A stretch of DNA of 64,000 nt from Verrucomicrobiota bacterium. Its GTDB lineage: Bacteria > Verrucomicrobiota > Kiritimatiellia > SS1-B-03-39 > UBA6053. The DNA lies in assembly GCA_020831625.1 (NCBI GenBank), contig JAFIGD010000006.1, forward strand, positions 1 to 64,000, written 5' to 3'. Each line of letters begins with the position of its first letter. Position 1 is the first letter of the stretch. The notes under the pieces were generated by a model. The model made no database searches and had not been told where the DNA came from. It saw only the letters and a program-made list of their open reading frames with translations. Position numbers and translations under genes: made by a program. Shown here in pieces: positions 26,385-34,828 of this stretch.

Positions 26385-26392
26385 CGCTCCGC

Positions 26393-27166
26393 TCAGCCCT
26401 CAATCAGATTTTTAGAAATGTAGTCAAAACTGATCGTCAGACTCTCAAACTCATCCCCAGGGCAGGAATCCTGCTCCACCGCGAACCACTGGGTTCCGCC
26501 GGCCTCGGCCGCCGCAATGATCCGCTTCCACGGCAGATTCCCCTGACCGATTTCGCAGAACCAGGTTTTGTTCTCCGCAGTGACACCGCAATCCTTCAAA
26601 TGAATAATCGGCTGACGGCCCGAGACCTTTTCGATGTACTCCACCACATCCGCTCCCCCCATCTGCACCCAGTAGGTGTCCAGCTCTGCTCCCAGGACAT
26701 CCGCCGGGGTCTCCTCGTAAATCCGGTCCAGAATCACTTTGCCGCTCAGTTTCCGGAATTCATGGGCGTGGTTGTGATAACACAGCGTCATGCCCGCATC
26801 CTTGAAGACCTTGCCCGCCTTTGCCAGCCCCTCAATCAGCCCCGCCACATCCGCCTCGCTCCCGAAATCAATCCCGGCCGGATAAGGATATGCCGTAATC
26901 GCACAGCCAAGGGCCGCCAGCTTCTCCACCACTTTTTCGGGGGTCTCCAAAATCATTTGTCCATTCTCGTGTGTGGCACAAATCGAAAGCCCCTCCCCCG
27001 CGCACATCCGCGCGAATTCCGCCGGATCAATCTCCCCCACCCCGCTCACCTGCACCGAGCGGTACCCGATCTCCCGAACCCGCTTCAGGGTTTTCGCCAT
27101 ATCTTCCGGTGTTTTTAAATGATTGCGAAGCGTGTAAAGCTGAACGGCGACCTGATCAATCTTCAT
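26393..27166 (-). CDS. Sugar phosphate isomerase/epimerase (xylose isomerase-like TIM barrel)
   Basis: Protein of 257 residues beginning MKIDQVAVQLYTLRNHLK, with family segments GYRSVQVSGVGEI, MTLCYHNHAHEF, ADVLGAELDTYWVQMGG and IHLKDCG that supply the His/Glu/Asp metal ligands of this AP-endonuclease-2 superfamily. The substrate is unknown. The start at 27166 is set by AAGGAATTTCTT before the ATG; an ORF extension to 27181 is unlikely. It is first of the isomerase-tmk-holB run. Confidence 0.85.
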   Translation of the reverse strand: MKIDQVAVQLYTLRNHLKTPEDMAKTLKRVREIGYRSVQVSGVGEIDPAEFARMCAGEGLSICATHENGQMILETPEKVVEKLAALGCAITAYPYPAGIDFGSEADVAGLIEGLAKAGKVFKDAGMTLCYHNHAHEFRKLSGKVILDRIYEETPADVLGAELDTYWVQMGGADVVEYIEKVSGRQPIIHLKDCGVTAENKTWFCEIGQGNLPWKRIIAAAEAGGTQWFAVEQDSCPGDEFESLTISFDYISKNLIEG

Positions 27167-27348
27167 AAGAAATTCCTTCAAAATTAGCGGTTAATACGTG
27201 ATTACCCTATTCAACCCGCCGGGACAATGCAAGACCATCAGCGCAGGGATTTTGAGCCCGGTGGGTCCCGGAATCCCCTGAATTTCCTGTAGTGAATTCC
27301 TAACATCCCCCACATAAGCCGGAAACAGGAATATGGTTTCATGTCATC

Positions 27349-27915
27349 ATGAGCTGGACAGGATTACTCAACCGATGCAGTGCCGGAGACCGAACGCTTT
27401 TTCTGGCGCTGTCCCCCTCCCGCCCCACCCTCTGGGGCCGTCACTGGAACCGCTCCATGAGCCGGCTGGCCGACGGACCCGCCTACGTCGTCCTCGCCAT
27501 TCCGCCCCTTCTCCTCGGTCTCCCCGGCGCAACCGCATTCCTGCTCACCATGGCCTTCGGCTTTCTCATTGAACTCCCCGCCTACAAGCTCATCAAGCGC
27601 TTCACCCGCCGCTCCCGCCCCTGCCACACCGACCTGAACACAAACCGGAACCGCGAGAGCCTCCTCCCCGTTCCCGATCAATACAGCTTTCCGTCCGGAC
27701 ACACCGCCGGTGCCTTCGTTCTCGCCGGCGCCACCCTCGTCAGTTTTCCGCCCCTGGCCGTCTCCGCCTACCTCTTCGCCCTCTGCGTCGGATACTCCCG
27801 CGTCTACAACCGCCTCCATTTTCCCGCCGACATCCTCGCCGGAGCCCTCCTCGGCTCAATCGCCGTCAAGATCGGACACACCCTCGCCCTGCTCACCCTC
27901 GGAGGTCCCGCATGA
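27349..27915 (+). CDS. PAP2-family phosphatase
   Basis: Membrane phosphatase of 188 residues carrying the three acid-phosphatase motifs: KRFTRRSRP, PSGHTAGA and YSRVYNRLHFPADIL. Such enzymes act on lipid phosphates, for example undecaprenyl diphosphate or phosphatidate. It overlaps the glycosyltransferase gene by 4 nt, which points to a joint role in lipid or glycolipid metabolism. The 180-bp upstream gap (27167-27348) shows no clear feature. Confidence 0.9.
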   Translation: MSWTGLLNRCSAGDRTLFLALSPSRPTLWGRHWNRSMSRLADGPAYVVLAIPPLLLGLPGATAFLLTMAFGFLIELPAYKLIKRFTRRSRPCHTDLNTNRNRESLLPVPDQYSFPSGHTAGAFVLAGATLVSFPPLAVSAYLFALCVGYSRVYNRLHFPADILAGALLGSIAVKIGHTLALLTLGGPA

Positions 27916-29336
27916 CCCCCCTGCTCCTCGAACGCCTCCAAACCGTCGCCGAAAACCTCAAAAGCGCCGGCACCCTGCGCCCCAAAGATGTTCTCAACTT
28001 CGCCACCATGGTCTGGAGCCTGCCCAAAGCACCCGCCGACCGGCCGCAGCCCACCACCCCCGGACAGGTGGCGCTCACCATGCTCACCCGCATGCACATG
28101 TCCTATCAGCCGGAAACCGATTCCGTGCGGGCCGCTCCGCGGGAACCGGTTTCCTACGCATCATTCGCCGAGCCCACCGTCGCCCTCTTCGTCGATGCCC
28201 CCGAACACCTCAGCGGCGTCTCCCTCACCCTGCAAAGCTGGGCCGAAGAGGCGAAACGCCTCGGCAAACCCTTTTATCTTCACATGGCCGGCACTGAATC
28301 CGGGATCCCCGGAGCTAAAAGCTTCCCCAAAGTCGGCACCTTCCGGCTCAGCTCCTACGAGGGCCTGGAAATCCCCGTGCCCGATGTCAAAGCCGTCACC
28401 GACTTCATGCGCGGCCACCCCTTCGACATCGCCCACCTCTCCACCCCCGGCCCCATGGGCCTCCTCGGCATGCGGCTCGCCCGCGACCGCGGCGCCCCCG
28501 TCTGCGGCACCTATCACACCGACTTCCCCCGCTACGTCCGCGACCTCACCCAAAGCCGGGAACTCGAGGAGGCCACCTGGGCCTTCATGTGCTGGTTCTA
28601 CGGCCAGATGGACCTCGTCGCCGTCCCCTCCCGCAGCACCGGCGAAGACCTCGTCGCCCACGGACTCGACCCCGACCGCATCCGCGTCGTCGGCCGCGGC
28701 GTCGAACAAAGCACCTTCTCCCCCGCCCGCCGCGACGAAGCCCTGCGCCGCGAATGGGGCGCGGAGCCCGACACCCCCGTCCTCCTCTACGTCGGCCGCG
28801 TCTCCAAAGAGAAAAATCTCCCCCTCCTCGCCGACGCCTTCCTCGACCTCCACCGGCGCGGAAACCCCGCCAGACTCGTCATCGTCGGCGACGGACCCTA
28901 CCGCGCCGAAATGGAAGCCCGCCTCGCCGGAACCCCCGCCCTCTTCACCGGCCTCAAACACGGTGCCGACCTCTCCGCCGCCTTCGCCTCCGCCGACCTC
29001 TTCGTTTTCCCCAGCGTCACCGACACCTTTGGCCGCGTCATCATCGAAGCCCAGGCCTCCGGACTCCCCGTCCTCGTCTCCGATCAGGGCGGCCCCCGCG
29101 ACGCCATCCTCCCCGAACAGACCGGACGCATCGTCACCGGCCTCAGCCCCGAAACCTTCGTCCGCGAAACCGAAGCCCTCCTCCGCGACCGCCCCCGCCT
29201 CCGCCAATGGTCCGCCGCCGCCCGCCGACACGCCGAGGCCTACACCCCCGAAGCCTCCTTCAACGCCTTCTGGGATTTGCACCGTAACTTCACCCGCACC
29301 CAAGAGCCGTGTTTATCCGTGTCCATTCGTGGTTAA
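27912..29336 (+). CDS. GT4-family glycosyltransferase
   Basis: GT-B glycosyltransferase of 474 residues. The first 110 residues are a helical extension. Then follow an N-terminal Rossmann half (FDIAHLSTPGPMGLLGMRLA, VCGTYHTDFPRYVR) and the GT4 C-terminal half with LLYVGRVSKEKNL, LVIVGDGPYRAEME and the EX7E-like FPSVTDTFGRVIIEAQASG. It resembles the lipid glycosyltransferases of the MgtA/SqdX/DgtA type. Its last ten codons (EPCLSVSIRG plus stop) are made by the intergenic ATCCGTG decamer repeat, so the natural C terminus may have been replaced. Confidence 0.88.
   Translation: MTPLLLERLQTVAENLKSAGTLRPKDVLNFATMVWSLPKAPADRPQPTTPGQVALTMLTRMHMSYQPETDSVRAAPREPVSYASFAEPTVALFVDAPEHLSGVSLTLQSWAEEAKRLGKPFYLHMAGTESGIPGAKSFPKVGTFRLSSYEGLEIPVPDVKAVTDFMRGHPFDIAHLSTPGPMGLLGMRLARDRGAPVCGTYHTDFPRYVRDLTQSRELEEATWAFMCWFYGQMDLVAVPSRSTGEDLVAHGLDPDRIRVVGRGVEQSTFSPARRDEALRREWGAEPDTPVLLYVGRVSKEKNLPLLADAFLDLHRRGNPARLVIVGDGPYRAEMEARLAGTPALFTGLKHGADLSAAFASADLFVFPSVTDTFGRVIIEAQASGLPVLVSDQGGPRDAILPEQTGRIVTGLSPETFVRETEALLRDRPRLRQWSAAARRHAEAYTPEASFNAFWDLHRNFTRTQEPCLSVSIRG
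29307..29336. repeat. Decamer repeat forming the 3' end of the glycosyltransferase gene
   Basis: Three 10-bp units, CCGTGTTTAT, CCGTGTCCAT and TCGTGGTTAA. The last unit contains the stop codon. Confidence 0.75.
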
Positions 29337-29363
29337 TCAAATCCTCCCGAACCAGGAGCACCT

Positions 29364-30185
29364 ATGCTCAGCATTGACCCCAGCAAGACCCGTTACCGCA
29401 CCCTCTGGATTTCCGATGTCCATTTGGGAATGAAAGCCAGCCGCGCCCACTGCCTGGCCGACTTTCTCGCCAAACACGACGCCGACACCCTTTACCTCGT
29501 CGGCGATATCGTCGACGGTCTCCGCCTCCGCCGCAAATGGAACTGGACCCCCGACTGCGACCGCGTCGTCCGCGCCATTCTCGACAAGGCCCGCGAAGGT
29601 GCCCGCGTCGTCTACCTCCCCGGCAACCACGACGCCTTCCTCCGAAAATACATCGGCGAATCCATTTGCGGCATCCAAATCGAAAACGATGTCGACCACA
29701 TTACCGCCGACGGCCGCCTCCTGCATATCCGCCACGGGGACGACTTCGACAGTCAGGTCCGCCTGGCCCCGCTCACCGCCTTCATCGGCCACGGCATGTA
29801 CCATCTCGCCACCTTCATCAACACCTTCGTGTTCGCCTGCCGGCGCCAACTCAACCTGCCCTACTGGTCCCTGGCCAAATTCCTGAAATCCAAAAGCAAA
29901 AAAGCCTCCTTGTACGTGGGGGCTTACGAGGAGGCCATGCTCCATCTCGCCAAAGAGCGCAAAGCCGCGGGCATCATCACCGGACACATCCACCAGCCCG
30001 CGATTTTTCTGCGCGACAACGTCACCTATTACAACACCGGCGACTGGGTGGATCACTGCACCCTGCTCGCCGAGCACCGGGACGGGAGTCTGGATCTCAT
30101 CTCCTGGGACGAACGGCAACTCGACAGGTGCAAGCTGCCGTCCGCGGCGGCGGCGCGGCCGCCGCACGGGGTCTATTCCTCATAG
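29364..30185 (+). CDS. UDP-2,3-diacylglucosamine diphosphatase-like metallophosphoesterase (LpxH-like)
   Basis: Calcineurin-like phosphoesterase of 273 residues with SDVHLG, VGDIVDG, LPGNHD, HIRHGDDFD and GHIHQPA, the metal-ligand motifs in order. It resembles the YbbF/LpxH group that cleaves UDP-2,3-diacylglucosamine in lipid A synthesis. The long helical insert (about 135-190) is typical of the LpxH-like subgroup. Together with PAP2 and the glycosyltransferase it forms a lipid-related cluster. The last 13 bp overlap the convergent dus gene. AGGAGCACCT precedes ATG 29364. Confidence 0.85.
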   Translation: MLSIDPSKTRYRTLWISDVHLGMKASRAHCLADFLAKHDADTLYLVGDIVDGLRLRRKWNWTPDCDRVVRAILDKAREGARVVYLPGNHDAFLRKYIGESICGIQIENDVDHITADGRLLHIRHGDDFDSQVRLAPLTAFIGHGMYHLATFINTFVFACRRQLNLPYWSLAKFLKSKSKKASLYVGAYEEAMLHLAKERKAAGIITGHIHQPAIFLRDNVTYYNTGDWVDHCTLLAEHRDGSLDLISWDERQLDRCKLPSAAAARPPHGVYSS

Positions 30186-31288
30186 TGTTCCACGCCGCGG
30201 TCATGATCGCGGTCCATCTCAAATTTCGGATCCGCCTCCGCCGCCCGCTTCCGCTCCTCCATGTCCGGATAGCGGTGCAAATCCGCCGGCAAAGCCGCCG
30301 CGAACGCTCTGATCCGCTCCCGGATCGCGCCCATGCTCTCCATCACGCTCAATTCCGGCTTCGCAGCCTTCGCGCCGGGATACCCCTTCACATACCACAG
30401 CAAATGCTTTCGGAAGCGGATGGCCGCATAATGACCCTCTCCGTAAAAAGCACAGTGGTAATCAATATGCCGCAGCAGCACATCTTCCCACTCCCCCACC
30501 GTAGGCTGCGTCTCGTCGTTCTCCAGAATCTGACGGAACACCCACGGATTTCCCAGACTGCCCCGGCTGATCAACACCCCGTCGCAACCGGTCTCCTCCG
30601 CCATTTTCCGCGCGCTCTCCACATCAAACACATTGCCGTTGCCGATCTTCCAGATTTTCTTCCCGCCCGCGGCCCGGTCCACCGCGTCGAACCCCTTGCG
30701 AATCTGATCATACTGCACCGCGTCCCCGTAAGTGTCGTCCCGGGTCCGCCCGTGAATAATCACCATTTCCGCCCCTGCCGCCCCCAGCGCCTCGCACACC
30801 GGCTCCACCGTCAAATGATTCTTCGTGAACCCGATGCGGATCTTCGCGGTCACCGGCACATTCACCGCCGCTTTCGCCGCCCGAACCATCTCCCCCGCCA
30901 TGGCCGGGTCCCGCACAATCGCGCTGCCGCAGCCCCGGCTCACAATTTTTTTCACCGGACAGCCCATGTTAATGTCCAGCGTATCCACCGGCAAATCCCG
31001 CTCCATCAGCAGCCGCGCCCCCTCCGCCAGAATCTCCGGCGAAGGCCCCGTAATCTGCGCCCCCAGAATCGGCTCCGCCGCGTCCCGCGCCACCAGTTCA
31101 TCCGTCTTGCGGGTCTGATGCGCCATTCCCGCAGCCGACAGCATTTCGATATACGTCAACCCCGCGCCCAAATCCTGGCAGATCCGCCGGAACGGCGCAT
31201 CGCTGACCCCCGCCAGCGGCGACAGCAACACCCGGTTCGGCACCCGCAGTCCGCCCAAATCAAAAGGTTCATTCCAATTCATTTCCAT
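30173..31288 (-). CDS. dus: tRNA-dihydrouridine synthase (DusB-like)
   Basis: FMN-dependent reductase of uridines in tRNA D-loops, 371 residues. It starts with LSPLAGVSDAPFRRICQDLG, contains DINMGCPVKKIVSRGCGSAI (105-124), the FMN-phosphate region VIIHGRTR, the GNGNVFD loop and GVLISRGSLGNPW. The overall pattern fits the DusB/NifR3 group. It has a C-terminal acidic, His-rich tail (EMDRDHDRGVEHYEE). Confidence 0.93.
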   Translation of the reverse strand: MEMNWNEPFDLGGLRVPNRVLLSPLAGVSDAPFRRICQDLGAGLTYIEMLSAAGMAHQTRKTDELVARDAAEPILGAQITGPSPEILAEGARLLMERDLPVDTLDINMGCPVKKIVSRGCGSAIVRDPAMAGEMVRAAKAAVNVPVTAKIRIGFTKNHLTVEPVCEALGAAGAEMVIIHGRTRDDTYGDAVQYDQIRKGFDAVDRAAGGKKIWKIGNGNVFDVESARKMAEETGCDGVLISRGSLGNPWVFRQILENDETQPTVGEWEDVLLRHIDYHCAFYGEGHYAAIRFRKHLLWYVKGYPGAKAAKPELSVMESMGAIRERIRAFAAALPADLHRYPDMEERKRAAEADPKFEMDRDHDRGVEHYEE

Positions 31289-31593
31289 CCTTAAATAAGC
31301 ACTTCATCCGCTCACAGGTTCACTCAAGAGTTTGACACAAGAGTTTGACACGGTCCCGAACCTTGTAAAACGACATCCATCAACCACAAATACCCACAAA
31401 TAAACACGATGGAAAGGCAATTAATTTTTTTCCGCCACCACGTCCCGCCCCCCCCACCCATTCATAGTCCCCCCCCCTGCCTCACCGCCCTTCCTTCCAT
31501 TCCTTCCCTTCTGTTCAACCCCTCTCTGCCTCACAGATCAGTGAACATCAGTGTCATCAGTGGTTCACCTCCTCCGCCTAACCGCCCTCCGCC
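31289..31593. other. Gene-free, repeat-bearing gap
   Basis: No convincing gene. It holds two exact 13-bp copies of AAGAGTTTGACAC (31326-31351), a C-rich stretch (31441-31480), a decamer-family remnant (CATCAGTGTCATCAGTGGTT, 31545-31564) and two 15-bp copies of the CTCCGCCTNACCGCC type (about 31572-31601). All are low-complexity or repeated sequence. Confidence 0.7.
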
Positions 31594-32397
31594 TCACCGC
31601 CCGCCACGCCCGCGGCCGCCGCCCCAGATCAATCCCCGCGCATTCGTCATCTCATTGATCGTCTCGATCGAATCAATAAACACCCGCGCGTCCGCCCCCT
31701 GGAATCCCATCGCCTGCGCGTAATCATTCAACAGAATTTCCCGCTGCATGCCCATCAGCCCGTTCAACTCCCGCCCCAACTGCCCCAGTTCCCGGCGCAT
31801 GTCCCGCTGCTCCTCCCGGTTTAGGTCCGGATCCGACAGCGCCGCCATCCGCACCTGAACCTCATCCATCGCCTCCAGCAGCCGCTGATGCCCGGCCACA
31901 TACTCCGGAGCCAGCCCCTCCAGCGAAACCTGTTCAAAAAATTCCCGCCGATCCTGCGCCTCCGTGATCACCCGCTCCCGCATTTCCTCCCGGCGGGCCT
32001 GCCACTCCGCACGCCGCGCCTCACGCTCCGCCAGTCGCTCCTCCCGCGCCGCCTGCTCTTCCGGCGTCAGTTCCCGGTCCGGCTCCTCCAGCTCAACCAT
32101 CTCAATAAACTCCTCCTCCATCACCGGCGGCAGTTCCGCAAAACGCATCGACATCGGCGCCATCATCGGCTCCGGCAAATTCGCCGTCAACCGACGGGTC
32201 CGCTCCAAATGCCCCATCAGATCCGCATTCGCCTCCCGCAACCCGTTCCGCTCCGCGGTCAACGCCCGGTTCTCGCCCTCCAGCCGTTCAAGCTGTCGGC
32301 TCATGGCGCCCACCACCCTGGCTTGGTGAAAAAGCCCGGCGCCAAGAGCCAACGACACCACCAAAACCGGTAAAATATAGCGGAACATTTTCTTCAT
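31594..32397 (-). CDS. Membrane-anchored coiled-coil protein, unknown function
   Basis: Unrecognised 267-residue protein: an N-terminal signal-anchor (about 7-25), a coiled coil (about 30-75), a Met/Pro-rich linker, a strongly charged Arg/Glu helix (about 105-155), another helical region, and a Gly/Arg-rich tail (WGGGRGRGGR). The periplasmic helical part vaguely resembles Spy/CpxP-like chaperones in composition, but no motif proves it. The ATG is preceded by AGGATAAATC, where the AGGA comes from the last unit of the 10-bp tandem array at 32401-32480. Confidence 0.6.
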   Translation of the reverse strand: MKKMFRYILPVLVVSLALGAGLFHQARVVGAMSRQLERLEGENRALTAERNGLREANADLMGHLERTRRLTANLPEPMMAPMSMRFAELPPVMEEEFIEMVELEEPDRELTPEEQAAREERLAEREARRAEWQARREEMRERVITEAQDRREFFEQVSLEGLAPEYVAGHQRLLEAMDEVQVRMAALSDPDLNREEQRDMRRELGQLGRELNGLMGMQREILLNDYAQAMGFQGADARVFIDSIETINEMTNARGLIWGGGRGRGGR

Positions 32398-32400
32398 GAT

Positions 32401-32480
32401 TTATCCTGATTCGTCCTGATTCGTCGTGATTTGTCGTGATTTGTCCTGATTTGTCCTGATTTGTCCTGATTTGTCCTGAA
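32401..32480. repeat. Perfect-period 10-bp tandem array (TTGTCCTGAT), eight units
   Basis: Eight contiguous 10-bp units: TTATCCTGAT, TCGTCCTGAT, TCGTCGTGAT, TTGTCGTGAT, then three copies of TTGTCCTGAT and TTGTCCTGAA. On the minus strand each reads ATCAGGACAA or a variant and most carry the Shine-Dalgarno-like AGGA. The unit nearest the start codon supplies the ribosome-binding site of the coiled-coil gene. Confidence 0.95.
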
Positions 32481-32525
32481 ATAGAGTTTCAAACCAGACT
32501 GACATTAAACGTACTCAAACACGCA

Positions 32526-33032
32526 TTATTGTCCGCTTTTTTCCAAAACCGCTTTTTTGGTCAGCCCGCCCTTGCGGCAGATCCGCCAGAAGTGCGCCTC
32601 CTCCACCGGCTGGATGCTCAGCCGCTGACCCTTCCTCGTCACCAGCATCCCCTCCAGTTCCGGGTCCTCCCGCAGATCCGCCAGCGTCACAAACGATTCA
32701 AACGCCGCCACAAAAGCCACCTGACGCTGAATCCAGACCGGCTCCTCCGGATCGGATTTCGCGTCAAAATAGTTGCTGTCCGGATCAAACGCCAGGCCGT
32801 CCGGCTCCGGCCCCGAATCAATCCGCATCACCCCCGCCACCCCCGGCGGCGTCGCGTTGCTGTGATAAAACAGCGCCAAATCCCCCGCCGCCATCGCGTC
32901 CCGCAAAAAATTCCGCGCCTGATAATTCCGAATCCCGTTCCAGGGCTCCCGCCCGTCCCGCTCCAGATCCGCGATCCCGTACACATCCGGCTCGCTCTTC
33001 ATCAGCCAGAACTGCGTCGAACTTCTGCTCAT
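32526..33032 (-). CDS. EVE domain-containing protein
   Basis: Protein of 168 residues that is essentially one EVE (PUA-like) domain: FWLMKSEPDVYGIADLERDG, then WNGIRNYQARNFLRDAMAAGD, LALFYHSN and GVAGVMRI. EVE proteins are thought to recognise modified bases in DNA or RNA. The 4-nt overlap with the upstream unknown gene suggests coupled expression. Confidence 0.92.
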   Translation of the reverse strand: MSRSSTQFWLMKSEPDVYGIADLERDGREPWNGIRNYQARNFLRDAMAAGDLALFYHSNATPPGVAGVMRIDSGPEPDGLAFDPDSNYFDAKSDPEEPVWIQRQVAFVAAFESFVTLADLREDPELEGMLVTRKGQRLSIQPVEEAHFWRICRKGGLTKKAVLEKSGQ

Positions 33033-34354
33033 GCGTTGGTCTCCTTCACCCGCGCCAGCACCGCCTCCGCCCCGGACGCGCCCAGTTGCCAGCGCTCGGA
33101 CAGAATCCGCGACTCAATCAGTCCCGGATTCACCGGAAAACTCGTCACATACCGGCCCGAATCCTGAAACGCGTGCGCAAACCCGCTCGCCCCCACCAAC
33201 ACCCAGGAATTCCGCTCCGCATCCCGGAAAAATTCTCCGGCCGACGCCTCCGGCAGATCCGCCTTATAGCGGTCGTTCGCCGGCTTGCGGTCCCGCGGAT
33301 TTCCGCGCCCCGGCCCCCGTGATTTGCCCTCCAGCCCGTCCCGCAATCCGTACAACACCCCCGGAATTCGCCGCATCGCCGCCTGAAACCCCGCACTGTC
33401 CCGCATCGACGATGCCGCCAGCGCCTTCTCCTCCACCTTCTCCAGCGCCCGCAACGCCTCGCCCCGCGCCGCCGCCAGATTCCGGAAATCCCGATCCTGC
33501 AGCAAATCATTCACCTCCACCGGCAGCAGACCGCCCGCCAGCGTGTTCAACCGCAGCCGCAGCTTCCCGTGCGCGTCCCGCGTCTCCACCACCTGAAACG
33601 AAAACGCCAGCTTCTCCCCGCCCGCAATCTTCGCGAACGCCGGCGGCAGACGGTAAAAACCCGCCGTAACCTGACCCAGCAGACTGTACGTCCTCGACGT
33701 CTTCCCGAACGAACCCAACTGCTCCGCCTTCAAATCCTTGCCCCGCTGATGCCGCACCAGCGGCCGCCCGCGCGACTGATGCAATTGATCCACCTCCGGG
33801 TCCCGCGCGTCCAGCAACACCTGCGTGTACGAGGACCACTGCGGCCGCCCCATGCTGTCATATCCCGCGAACACCTCCGCCGGATCCGAAGGACGGCAAT
33901 CCGTCTTCTCCTCCTGAAAATCGTACATCGCCCCCTCCTCGAACAACAGCGGCTCCGGCGAGCGCGTCTGCACCTGACGCCCAAGCTGCTTGCGCAAATG
34001 CGGCGTGAACGACATCTCCCCCGGCTCGCCCGGAATCAGTTCCACCTTCAACGTGAACGACAGCGGCTCCGACTGCTCCAGCACATCCGGACACTTCTCC
34101 AGAATATAATCCCGAATCAATCCCCGCAGCGCGTCCGCCGCCGCCTGCTCCCGACGCTCCGTCCGCGAACGCGCCGGCTTCGCGGGCGCCGCCTCCACAG
34201 GCACGATTTCCACAGGTGCGTTTTCCTCGGGCACGGGTTCGGCCGCCGCGGCCGGTTCAGACACATCGGTGCTGACATCAGAGGCGGTTTCTGTCACGGG
34301 CGATTCAACAGAATCCTCCGCAACCCTTTCAGTGGGATCAGATAGTTCGTTCAT
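33029..34354 (-). CDS. Hypothetical protein, Ala/Pro/Glu-rich N terminus
   Basis: Unrecognised 441-residue protein. Residues 1-65 are acidic and Ala/Pro/Val-rich, probably disordered. Residues from about 66 form a charged alpha/beta protein with the segments ALRGLIRDYILEKCPDVLEQ, SFTLKVELIPGEPGE and LAFSFQVVETRDAHGKLRLR. No signal peptide and no catalytic motif are evident. It is upstream of and overlapping the EVE gene. The ribosome-binding site is poor (GGGGG directly before the ATG). Confidence 0.65.
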   Translation of the reverse strand: MNELSDPTERVAEDSVESPVTETASDVSTDVSEPAAAAEPVPEENAPVEIVPVEAAPAKPARSRTERREQAAADALRGLIRDYILEKCPDVLEQSEPLSFTLKVELIPGEPGEMSFTPHLRKQLGRQVQTRSPEPLLFEEGAMYDFQEEKTDCRPSDPAEVFAGYDSMGRPQWSSYTQVLLDARDPEVDQLHQSRGRPLVRHQRGKDLKAEQLGSFGKTSRTYSLLGQVTAGFYRLPPAFAKIAGGEKLAFSFQVVETRDAHGKLRLRLNTLAGGLLPVEVNDLLQDRDFRNLAAARGEALRALEKVEEKALAASSMRDSAGFQAAMRRIPGVLYGLRDGLEGKSRGPGRGNPRDRKPANDRYKADLPEASAGEFFRDAERNSWVLVGASGFAHAFQDSGRYVTSFPVNPGLIESRILSERWQLGASGAEAVLARVKETNA

Positions 34355-34828
34355 CCCCCGTTCATGCCACCCAAACCCCTAAGGATCAATCACTAATTGA
34401 AAAACCCCTTAACTTTCGCACATTTTCCTCCAGACCTCAGTTTGAAAGGCCATTTAGCCGAAACGGATCACAGATTCAAATGCGTTGCTTCAGAAACAGG
34501 CGGGGCTGTGCATTTGTGTCGCGTAGCGACATTTCCAAGCATAGCCGTGGATTTCAATCCACGGTTAAGGGTGAAAAGCGGCTTCCCGTCGCGTAGCGAC
34601 GGTTGACGTACCTGGGGATTTTAATCCCCTCATTCCGCAAACTGGCACGGCGCGCACGTGCTAAATCGCGATTGGGAAAGAAGGTAAAATGTTCCATTAA
34701 ATTGAGTTCTGTTCCTCATCTGCGGTTTATCAGAAATCAAATGGATATTCCCCTGAACCGCCGCCGGCCAGATCCGCGCGGATGGGCTGGTTGGCGGGGC
34801 GGTATTCGTAACATGCTTGAAATATATA
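34355..34828. other. Gap at the left edge of the accessory island
   Basis: No supportable gene in 474 bp. Composition changes from GC-rich to AT-rich. The only structure is the set of four palindromes at 34517-34629. Small open frames here (for example 34603-34851) lack ribosome-binding sites and homology by eye. Confidence 0.6.
34517..34629. repeat. Duplicated two-hairpin (REP-like) unit
   Basis: Four palindromes alternate: TGTCGC-GTA-GCGACA (34517-34531), CCGTGGATT-TC-AATCCACGG (34545-34564), CCGTCGC-GTA-GCGACGG (34586-34602) and GGGGATT-TT-AATCCCC (34614-34629). The offset between first and second hairpin starts is 28 nt in both pairs, and the pairs repeat with a 69-nt period. They resemble bacterial REP/BIME elements. 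Confidence 0.8.

Noticed and set aside
28161-29303. 380-codon antisense frame in the glycosyltransferase gene
   Set aside because: Extreme Gly/Glu/Ala composition from third-position bias; no start signal.
32401-32480. CRISPR array
   Set aside because: Contiguous 10-bp units with no spacers and no cas genes; a simple tandem repeat.
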